25,447 nucleotides of DNA, taken from contig DAOTXK010000176.1 of NCBI GenBank assembly GCA_034435395.1, forward strand, positions 1 through 25,447, read 5' to 3'. The translations under genes were made by a program, and so were the position numbers. Origin of the DNA: DAOTXK01 sp034435395 (GTDB lineage: Bacteria > Chloroflexota > Anaerolineae > Aggregatilineales > Ch27). Positions 13,862 through 20,143 of the stretch are shown here, piece after piece. The notes below the pieces were generated by a model. That model was not told the origin of the DNA. It saw nothing but the letters and a program-made list of their open reading frames with translations, and ran no database searches. Each line of letters opens with the position of its first letter. Within the stretch, counting starts at the first letter, position 1.

Positions 13862-16369
13862 CTAATCAAGGCTCTGCTCGATTTGCTCGATGCTGACGGT
13901 CGTCTGCGCGCTGGCCTGCTTGATCGATTGCATCGCCGTCGCCAGTTGTCGCATGCTGGTGGTCTGCTGGTACGTGATGGACGCAATGTGTCTCGCTGCC
14001 TGAGCCGCCTCTTCAATGGTCGCCGCCAGGTCGCGGATGGCTTCCCCCGCATGGCTCACCAGCTCCATCCCGCGCTGGGCGCTCTTGCTCCCCTCCTCCG
14101 TAACCATCACCGCGGTATTGGTGGCCTGCTGGATCTCGGTCAAGATGTCACGGACCTGCAACGTGGCTTCTCGCGACTGTCCGGCCAGATGACGCATCTC
14201 TCGGGCCACCACCGCAAAGCCCCGCCCTTCCTCTCCGGCCCGCGCCGCCTCAATGCTGGCGTTCAGCGCCAGCAGCTTAGACTGATCGGCGATCTTTTTC
14301 ACCGCCTCGATGATATCGCCGATCTGCTGCGTGCGTTCCGAGAGCGCCAGGATGTTGCCAGCGATATTCTCCACCCGCTGCTGGATCGTCTCCATCCCCG
14401 CTATGGTGTCCGCCAACGCCTCCTGCCCTCCCTGGGAGACTTCCACCGATTGCTGGGCGGCGTCGGCCACCACCCGCGCCCGTTCGGCCGTATCCGCGAC
14501 CGTCACCTGCATCTCCTGCACGGTCGCCAGCGTCTCCGACACGGCCATGTCGAGCCGGTTGGCGTGCTCCTGTACCTGCTCCATCAACAGCGCGCCCTGC
14601 AAAGCGCTGCTGATCTGCCCGCGCAGACTCTCGCCAATCATACTATCGCACGAACCCGCTTCCAGCAGCACAAACCCAAGCTGCTGCTCCCGAAAATACA
14701 GCGCTTCCACCACCAGGGTATGGCGCTGTTCCCGCGACAACATGCCAGCCGGCACCAGCCAGCGGGTGGGAAACCGTTGTCCCTCATCCCCACCAGCGCC
14801 ACGACCGCGCTCGTCGAAGGCCAGCATCAGGCGCGACCACTCAGGGGCGGGCCGGGGATATTCGTAGGGTTGAGGGTCCTCATACAGGGCAAGATAGGCG
14901 CGGGGGATATTCAGCCTGGGCAAACCATCCACCAGCACGTTCATCAGATCGTCCACGTCGAAAGCCGTGATCAGCGCGGCCCCGATCTCGTGCAGGGTTT
15001 GGGCCTGCCGTTCCGCCAGCAATTGCTGGTTGGCCTGCCAGCGCTGCGCCGCCTCTCCAATCACGACCCGTCCCTGTTGGAGCAGGCTATTGGCCCGCTG
15101 TTGCCGCTCGCCGTCCAGGTGAGGGAGGAGATGCCGGCCCAAGCCTGACAACGCCCCATGCCAGGCCAACGCATCGCCGCCGGCGGTTATCGCCTGGCGC
15201 AGAACGTCATCCAGGCTTGCCAGGAACGCCCCTGCCGGGTCGCCGTTCAACTCGGCGGCGAAACCGTCTAACACCTGTTCTGCCCACTCCGGTTCCCATT
15301 TCGCGCCCAGCTCCCCTAACGCCTGTCTCATCTCGGTGAGGACCGCTGCCCGTCGTGCTGACAGGATGTCTTCAGGTTGATTCCGGGTTGGGGCCGCCGG
15401 GTTGATCAGGGTATATGCCGCGGCCTGCTCAACGGCTGGGGACTGGCAGCCGCAAGACCGGTGCACCACCAGGCGGGAGGGCACAGTGATGGCCTCAGGG
15501 ACCCGCTCACCCGCCATCAGTGCCACTAATGTCTCCACGGCCTGGTATCCCACCTCGTAGAAGGGCACCGCCACCGAGGTCAGGGGAGGGGAACTCGTTC
15601 TGCCCTCCACCGTATGGTTGAATCCCACCACGGCCACGTCCCCAGGCACCCGTACCCGCCGCTCATGCAAGACCGCCAACCCACCCAGCAGCAGATCATC
15701 GTTGGAGGAGGCTATCGCCTCAAAGTCGCGGCGCGGGCGCAATTGCCGCTCATCCAGCAGGATTCGCATCACCGCCGCGCCCGTTTCACGCGCCCAGTCA
15801 AGGGGGGGCGTGACGAGTCGGACATCAAAGGGCAGGCCATACGCTTCCAGGGTCTCCACGTAAGCCCGATATCGCTCCTGCGCGTAGAAGTGGTTCTCAG
15901 GACCACGGATGAAACAGATGCGTTGACAGCCGTGACCCTCAATCAGGTGAACAATCGCCTCGCGCATGCCCTGGTAACTGTCCATCAACAGGCTGGGGGT
16001 ACCGGCAAACGTCCGGCCTATGCTCACCACTGGCAAATGCTGGTAGCGCTGGCGAAAGGTGTTGATGGCGTCATTCTCGACGTAATTACCGATTGAGGAA
16101 AACCAGGCGATGACGCCAGCCACGTTTTGGGGGTCCACCAAATCGTAGAGGATGTTGGCCTGCGCCTGAAATCCTCGGGGATCGTGCAGGCCCCACCCTG
16201 GAAAGCCGATCAGATTGACATCGTGTTTCCGGGCCGCGTCGACCACCCCCGTCCATTGGGCCAGGTTGTTCGTGCTGTGTATGGCCGGAGCCAGATAACC
16301 AATGGTTGGGCGTATCCGGTGTGGGTCAGTGAGAGAGCGTTGGCGTTCGATCATCGTGAGCCCCATCAT
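13862..16369 (-). CDS. Soluble receptor: LacI-type sugar-binding domain fused to chemoreceptor (MCP) signalling domain
   Basis: Protein of 835 residues with an unusual order. Residues 20-305 are a LacI/GalR-type periplasmic-binding-protein fold (IRPTIGYLAPAI; VAVVGFNHTVEG in place of VGFDD; VPSRLVVHRSCGC at its end). The HTH that normally precedes it is absent, and the upstream DNA does not encode one. Residues 305-455 are mostly helical, and 455-600 look GAF-like. The rest is a coiled-coil chemoreceptor signalling domain with the conserved tip IEAARAGEEGRGFAVVA (hairpin at 706-717), flanked by about 115 helical residues on each side. No membrane helix or signal peptide is present, so it is cytoplasmic. 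The MCP tip binds CheA/CheW in known receptors. It is divergent from the second sugar-uptake operon, hinting at a shared sugar ligand. Starts at 16366 and 16354 are equally possible. Confidence 0.9.
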   Translation of the reverse strand: MMGLTMIERQRSLTDPHRIRPTIGYLAPAIHSTNNLAQWTGVVDAARKHDVNLIGFPGWGLHDPRGFQAQANILYDLVDPQNVAGVIAWFSSIGNYVENDAINTFRQRYQHLPVVSIGRTFAGTPSLLMDSYQGMREAIVHLIEGHGCQRICFIRGPENHFYAQERYRAYVETLEAYGLPFDVRLVTPPLDWARETGAAVMRILLDERQLRPRRDFEAIASSNDDLLLGGLAVLHERRVRVPGDVAVVGFNHTVEGRTSSPPLTSVAVPFYEVGYQAVETLVALMAGERVPEAITVPSRLVVHRSCGCQSPAVEQAAAYTLINPAAPTRNQPEDILSARRAAVLTEMRQALGELGAKWEPEWAEQVLDGFAAELNGDPAGAFLASLDDVLRQAITAGGDALAWHGALSGLGRHLLPHLDGERQQRANSLLQQGRVVIGEAAQRWQANQQLLAERQAQTLHEIGAALITAFDVDDLMNVLVDGLPRLNIPRAYLALYEDPQPYEYPRPAPEWSRLMLAFDERGRGAGGDEGQRFPTRWLVPAGMLSREQRHTLVVEALYFREQQLGFVLLEAGSCDSMIGESLRGQISSALQGALLMEQVQEHANRLDMAVSETLATVQEMQVTVADTAERARVVADAAQQSVEVSQGGQEALADTIAGMETIQQRVENIAGNILALSERTQQIGDIIEAVKKIADQSKLLALNASIEAARAGEEGRGFAVVAREMRHLAGQSREATLQVRDILTEIQQATNTAVMVTEEGSKSAQRGMELVSHAGEAIRDLAATIEEAAQAARHIASITYQQTTSMRQLATAMQSIKQASAQTTVSIEQIEQSLD

Positions 16370-16585
16370 GAGTATGGATGCATTTTTATTGTACCATTGT
16401 CAATCATTGCCAGTAGCCCGCGCCGTTTATTATTTATATATTTTTGGTTTTTGGGCCGTGATTGGCTGGTGCGGCATACCCCCAGTCCCGTCACTGTCCA
16501 GCGAAGCTGCGCCACCCGATATCTCACATCCCCACCAGATTCCCCGGCGTGGTCGTCCTGAGACCCGTTTCCCGTTCTCTGCGGT

Positions 16586-16631
16586 GGCGCGCCGCCTGTA
16601 CAGCGCTCATGCTGATTGACAGGCGCGCGCC
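16586..16631. repeat. Imperfect inverted repeat overlapping the -35 region
   Basis: GGCGCGCCGCCTG (16586-16598) faces CAGGCGCGCGCC (16620-16631), complementary apart from one missing base. Between the arms is a 6-bp palindrome AGCGCT (16602-16607), a core seen in some LacI-family operators. The right arm begins inside the -35 TTGACA, so a protein bound here would block the promoter. Operator function is an inference. Confidence 0.4.
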
Positions 16632-16644
16632 TTCGTGTTATGCT
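16616..16644 (+). promoter_or_regulatory. Sigma-70-type promoter for the second sugar-uptake operon
   Basis: A perfect -35 TTGACA (16616-16621), a 17-bp spacer and the -10 TATGCT (16639-16644, four of six consensus) give the best promoter match in the window. Transcription would start near 16651 and run toward the binding-protein gene at 16907. An inverted repeat overlapping the -35 suggests repression, plausibly by the LacI protein encoded at the end of the operon. Confidence 0.6.
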
Positions 16645-16834
16645 GGACATGAAACACGAGGTGTCTACGCCTGTTGATTACAGCGGTTTGACAGGCATTT
16701 CGATGCATCCCGGTGCTGCTTTTTCTTGCGTGCATGCGCCGGCGCTCCCCTCACCGACACCTCGGCCCGGCCTATTCAATCAACTCACGTTTTGTAGAGC
16801 CACTTTATTAGCGCGTACAACCGGGAAAGGAGAG

Positions 16835-16873
16835 ATGTTGTCGAAACCACTGGCAATCTTCCCCATCCGATAG
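16835..16873 (+). CDS. Possible 12-residue leader peptide
   Basis: A short frame MLSKPLAIFPIR ends 33 nt before the binding-protein start. A strong GGAAAGGAG lies just before it, but only 2-3 bases from the ATG; the next codon, TTG 16838, would be better spaced. It has no known relative and no run of regulatory codons. The purine-rich site may instead be coincidental. Listed only because an RBS-like sequence otherwise has no gene. Confidence 0.2.
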   Translation: MLSKPLAIFPIR

Positions 16874-16906
16874 TGCGAGAACAGGCCAAACTCAGGAGGA
16901 GTTCTC

Positions 16907-18199
16907 ATGAAGAAGACCCCGCTGGTGTTACTTGCCCTGCTTTGCCTCGTGATGCTGGGGATCAGCCCCGCCGTTAGCGCCCAGCAGGAAGTCACGCTCA
17001 CCGCCTGGACGCATGACCAGCTTTACCTCAACTACTTCAACTCGCGCCTGGAAGAATGGGAGGCGCTGCATCCGGATATCACCTTCACTTACGATTTCGT
17101 GGTGGATTCAAACGCCCCCACCAACGCGTTAAACGCGATCGCGGCTGGCGAGCCGTACCCTGACCTGCTCGGCATTGAACAGGGCGCGTTCCCGAATTTC
17201 ATGAGGAACGGGATCATCGCCGACTACTTCCTGGACCTCACCGACCGCATTGGCGACCGGCGCGAAGAATACGCGGAGGGCCGTTTCTCCATCTATTCCT
17301 ATGAGGGCCGTATCTACGCGATTGAAAGCTCGCTGACGGCTTCCGTGTATTACTATCAGCCCGCCATCTACGAAGAGAACGGGCTTGAAGTGCCGACAAC
17401 GTGGGAAGAGGCGCTCGAAGTGGGCGCGCAACTGGCCGAAAATGGCAGCGCCTTCAACTTCGTCAGCAACGACGGCAGCTCCTTCGAGATGATGTTGCAA
17501 CAGCGGGGCGGGCTGGTCTTTGACGAAATGGGCGATTTCGTGCTGGCCGATGAGACCAACCGTCCCCTGGCCATTGAGGTCGCGGACCTCATGCAGCGCG
17601 GCGTGGCGAACGGCGCGTTTATGGTCGTGCTGGGCAACGACGTGTGGTCTGGGGCGACGATCCCCACAGCTTACCGGGAAGGACATTTGGCCGGCACGGC
17701 CATGCCGGACTGGTGGGCCAGCTGCTGCCTGAAGCCGGGCGTCCCCGACATGGAAGGACAGTGGGCCGTCGCGCCGCCGCCGGTATGGGAAGGGGGCGGC
17801 TTCAGCACCATGGTCTGGGGTGGCACGGGTTGGGCTGTATCCAGCCAGTCGGAGCACGCTGAGCTGGCGTGGGAGTTCCTCGACTTCATGTACCTCGGCC
17901 TGGAAAGCCAGGTTCGTCGCTTCCTGGAAATCAACATGTTCCCGACGATGTTCGAGGCCGCCAATGACCCGCGCGTGATTGAACTCGAAGACCCGTTCTT
18001 CGGCGGGCAGCGCATCGGCGAAATCTATGCTCAGCTGGCGCCGGAAGTGCCGGTGTGGTATCAAAGCCCCTTCCGCTCGGATTTCCGCACCGCTTCCGCC
18101 AACAACCTGCCGGCGCTCTACGACGGCACCCTCACGCCCGAAGCGTTCGTAGATGAGATCATCCGGTACACGCAGGAAGCGATCGAATTCGGTTACTAA
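16907..18199 (+). CDS. CUT1-family ABC sugar-binding protein (second importer)
   Basis: Exported binding protein of the second importer, 430 residues. The ATG follows AGGAGGA by 7 bases. The signal peptide (KKTPLVLLALLCLVMLGIS) ends with a classic VSA-QQ cleavage site near residue 25; the cysteine at 13 lies inside the hydrophobic core and is not a lipobox. The mature start VTLTAWTHDQ, then LEEWEALHPDITFTYDF, PYPDLLGIEQG, TTWEEALEVGAQLAENG and the late LAWEFLDFMYLG, fit family 1 solute-binding proteins. Several tryptophans (WWASCC, VWGGTGWAV) lie where sugars stack. It differs strongly from the binding protein of the first locus, so the ligand is probably different. The GH35-like enzyme downstream points to a beta-galactoside, which is an inference. 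Confidence 0.92.
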   Translation: MKKTPLVLLALLCLVMLGISPAVSAQQEVTLTAWTHDQLYLNYFNSRLEEWEALHPDITFTYDFVVDSNAPTNALNAIAAGEPYPDLLGIEQGAFPNFMRNGIIADYFLDLTDRIGDRREEYAEGRFSIYSYEGRIYAIESSLTASVYYYQPAIYEENGLEVPTTWEEALEVGAQLAENGSAFNFVSNDGSSFEMMLQQRGGLVFDEMGDFVLADETNRPLAIEVADLMQRGVANGAFMVVLGNDVWSGATIPTAYREGHLAGTAMPDWWASCCLKPGVPDMEGQWAVAPPPVWEGGGFSTMVWGGTGWAVSSQSEHAELAWEFLDFMYLGLESQVRRFLEINMFPTMFEAANDPRVIELEDPFFGGQRIGEIYAQLAPEVPVWYQSPFRSDFRTASANNLPALYDGTLTPEAFVDEIIRYTQEAIEFGY

Positions 18200-18213
18200 A
18201 GCCAGCCAACGGT

Positions 18214-18242
18214 GGGTGGGGCGAGCGACACTCGCCCTACCC
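18214..18242 (+). other. Intercistronic hairpin after the second binding-protein gene
   Basis: GGGTGGGGCGAG (18214-18225) pairs with CTCGCCCTACCC (18231-18242): 12 base pairs including one G-U, 5-nt loop. It starts 14 nt after the binding-protein stop and ends 29 nt before the permease start. Without a T tract it is more likely an RNA-stability or processing element than a terminator. Its position mirrors the hairpin in the first sugar operon. Confidence 0.65.
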
Positions 18243-18271
18243 TCGCTTAAGCACAGCTCTTGGGGGCACAC

Positions 18272-19207
18272 ATGTCAACCCAGCACGCGGCTCGCGCCAT
18301 TTCGCTGACGGCTCCGCAAAGAAGACCTCGCCGGCAAGATCAATACGCGCCGTACTTTTTTATCTCGCCCTTCTACATCCTGTTCGCGATCTTTTTTCTG
18401 TTTCCGACGCTGTTCGCCCTGGTGCTCGGCTTCCTTAAATGGAGCTCGATGGGCACGCCCGAGTGGTTCGGCCTGCGGAACTACGAACGCCTCTTCGGCG
18501 ATACGGTTTTCTGGCAGTCCGTCGGCAATACGGTATTCTACGCGGCCACGAGCCTTTTTGTCATCATGCCGCTGGCGCTCCTTGAAGCGGTAGCGCTCAA
18601 TTCCAAGCTGCTGCGCTTCCGCACGTTGTGGCGGGCAATCTACTTCGCCCCCATCGTGACCTCGTCCGTGGCCATTTCGCTCGTGTTCCGCATGTTGTAC
18701 AACCGCGAATATGGGCTGATCAACAACCTGCTCCTGGCGGTGGGGGGAATGCCCGTCGATTGGCTGGGGAATACGGGCGCGGTCAAAATCGCCGTCATGG
18801 GGGTGGTGCTCTGGCGGTGGACCGGGCTGCTGGCCGTGTACTTCCTGGCGGGGCTGCAATCGATCTCTGAAGAACTGTACGAAGCGGCGGCCATTGACGG
18901 CGCGAATGCCCTTCAGCGATTCCTCCACGTCACACTGCCGTCGTTGCGCCCGGTCGTACTGTTCGTCTCCGTCATCGTGTTGATTGGCTCCATGCAAATC
19001 TTTGACGACCCGCAAATTCTGTTTGGCACCCAGAATCCCGGCGGACCGGCCAACGCCGGCCTCAGCATCGTGCAATATCTCTACCAGCGCGGAATCGGCC
19101 AGTTGTTATATGGCTATGCGTCGGCCGTCGGCGTGTTCCTGTTCGTCATCATTTTCGTGCTGTCGCTGGGACAGTTCCGGGTCTTCCGGGGATTTGAGAG
19201 CGACTGA
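18272..19207 (+). CDS. CUT1 ABC sugar transporter permease, first subunit (second importer)
   Basis: MalF/UgpA-type membrane subunit, 311 residues from ATG 18272. A GGGGG run lies 5 bases upstream; a TTG at 18260 would add four residues. After a basic cytoplasmic start (RRPRRQ), the first helix is FFISPFYILFAIFFLFPTLF. Five further helices follow, and the ATPase-docking EAA motif is near 197-225 (ISEELYEAAAIDGA and LPSLRP). Its stop is separated from the next permease start by only two bases, so the pair is translationally coupled. It belongs to the operon ending in the GH35-like enzyme and the LacI regulator. No importer ATPase is encoded nearby. Confidence 0.93.
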   Translation: MSTQHAARAISLTAPQRRPRRQDQYAPYFFISPFYILFAIFFLFPTLFALVLGFLKWSSMGTPEWFGLRNYERLFGDTVFWQSVGNTVFYAATSLFVIMPLALLEAVALNSKLLRFRTLWRAIYFAPIVTSSVAISLVFRMLYNREYGLINNLLLAVGGMPVDWLGNTGAVKIAVMGVVLWRWTGLLAVYFLAGLQSISEELYEAAAIDGANALQRFLHVTLPSLRPVVLFVSVIVLIGSMQIFDDPQILFGTQNPGGPANAGLSIVQYLYQRGIGQLLYGYASAVGVFLFVIIFVLSLGQFRVFRGFESD

Positions 19208-19209
19208 CC

Positions 19210-20058
19210 ATGGTTGAGTCATCGAGAAGACGCCTGACGTACACCATTTTGCTGAATGCGGTGGTCGCCCTGGGCGGCATCATCACCGTTGCGCCGCTGG
19301 TGTGGATGGTGTCCGCTTCCTTCAAACCCTTACACGAAATCTATGCCTACCCGCCGACGGTCATCCCGGAGAACTTCTCCACCGACAATTACAGCCGCCT
19401 GTTCACCGACTGGCCCTTCGTGCAATGGTACATCAACAGCCTGGTCGTGGCCGTGGCGCTCACCCTCACCGTGCTGTTTTTCACCTCCCTGGCAGGATTT
19501 GGGTTTGCCAAGTACCGCTTCCGGGGCAACAGGGTGTTGTTCATCTTGCTGCTGGGCTCCACGATGATTCCCTTCCAGCTGATTCTCGTCCCGCTGTTCA
19601 TCGTGATGAGCCGGCTCAACTGGACCAACTCCTATCTCTGCCTGATCATCCCGTTCATGGCGCCAGCCGTGGGCATCTTTTTGATGCGGCAGTTCATTCT
19701 GTCGATCCCGTCGGAGTTGATCGAGGCGGCGCGCATCGACGGCGCTTCGGAATTCGGCATCTACTGGCGCGTGATTCTGCCGCTGGCGCGCCCGGCGCTG
19801 GCCTCGCAGGCCGTGCTCACCTTCCTGGGATCATGGAACAGTTTCCTCTGGCCCCTGGCGGTGCTGCACAACATGCAAACGATGACTCTGCCGGTGGGCA
19901 TGGCCAGCATGATGGGGGGCGTGACCGCAGGCAGCGAGCCGCCCATTGGGTCTTCGATGGCCGCGGCCACGCTGGTGACTATCCCGGTGATCCTCGTGTT
20001 TGTCGCCGTCCAGAAACAGTACATCACCGGTCTCACGGCGGCGAGCGTCAAGCAGTGA
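19210..20058 (+). CDS. CUT1 ABC sugar transporter permease, second subunit (second importer)
   Basis: MalG/UgpE-type membrane subunit, 282 residues. The ATG comes two bases after the previous stop with no clear Shine-Dalgarno, so translation probably depends on coupling. The first helix is around 12-34 (LLNAVVALGGIITVAPLVWMV), followed by the MalG-like SASFKPLHEIYAYPPTVIPENF. The EAA motif lies near 165-193 (IPSELIEAARIDGA, VILPLARP). The end KQYITGLTAASVKQ matches the family's conserved C-terminus, which contacts the ATPase. Together with the preceding subunit it forms the pore for the sugar delivered by the second binding protein. Confidence 0.93.
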   Translation: MVESSRRRLTYTILLNAVVALGGIITVAPLVWMVSASFKPLHEIYAYPPTVIPENFSTDNYSRLFTDWPFVQWYINSLVVAVALTLTVLFFTSLAGFGFAKYRFRGNRVLFILLLGSTMIPFQLILVPLFIVMSRLNWTNSYLCLIIPFMAPAVGIFLMRQFILSIPSELIEAARIDGASEFGIYWRVILPLARPALASQAVLTFLGSWNSFLWPLAVLHNMQTMTLPVGMASMMGGVTAGSEPPIGSSMAAATLVTIPVILVFVAVQKQYITGLTAASVKQ

Positions 20059-20080
20059 AATCAATCTGTGAAGAACTGGG

Positions 20081-20109
20081 GAGGGGTGGCGGCGATGTTG
20101 ACACCCCTC
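20081..20109 (+). other. Intercistronic hairpin before the GH35-like gene
   Basis: GAGGGGTG (20081-20088) and CACCCCTC (20102-20109) form a perfect 8-bp stem with a 13-nt loop in the 85-bp gap between the second permease and the glycosidase gene. There is no T tract. It may separate the stability of the transporter and enzyme parts of the transcript. Confidence 0.45.
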
Positions 20110-20143
20110 AATTCCTGCCGAGCTTTCACCGAGAGTTCTCCTG

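Larger units (their letters stand above)
16370..16906. promoter_or_regulatory. Divergent control region between the receptor gene and the second sugar-uptake operon
   Basis: A 537-bp non-coding stretch. The left 80 bp is AT-rich, with TTGACA (minus strand 16403-16398) and TACAAT (16394-16389) that are too close together to be one promoter; either could serve the receptor gene. A good rightward sigma-70 promoter lies at 16616-16644, leaving a leader of about 250 nt before the binding-protein gene. That leader contains a possible 12-codon frame at 16835-16873. Three non-coding-looking frames here were rejected. Confidence 0.5.

Noticed and set aside
13799..15148. 449-codon open frame on the plus strand
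   Set aside because: Antisense to the MCP domain of the receptor; rich in His, Arg and Leu without any recognisable pattern.
16366..16650. Missing HTH for the LacI-like receptor in the frame upstream
   Set aside because: The minus-strand frame here reads as non-HTH, AT-rich or Arg-rich sequence; there is no LacI headpiece in any minus-strand frame, so the HTH is truly absent and not frameshifted.
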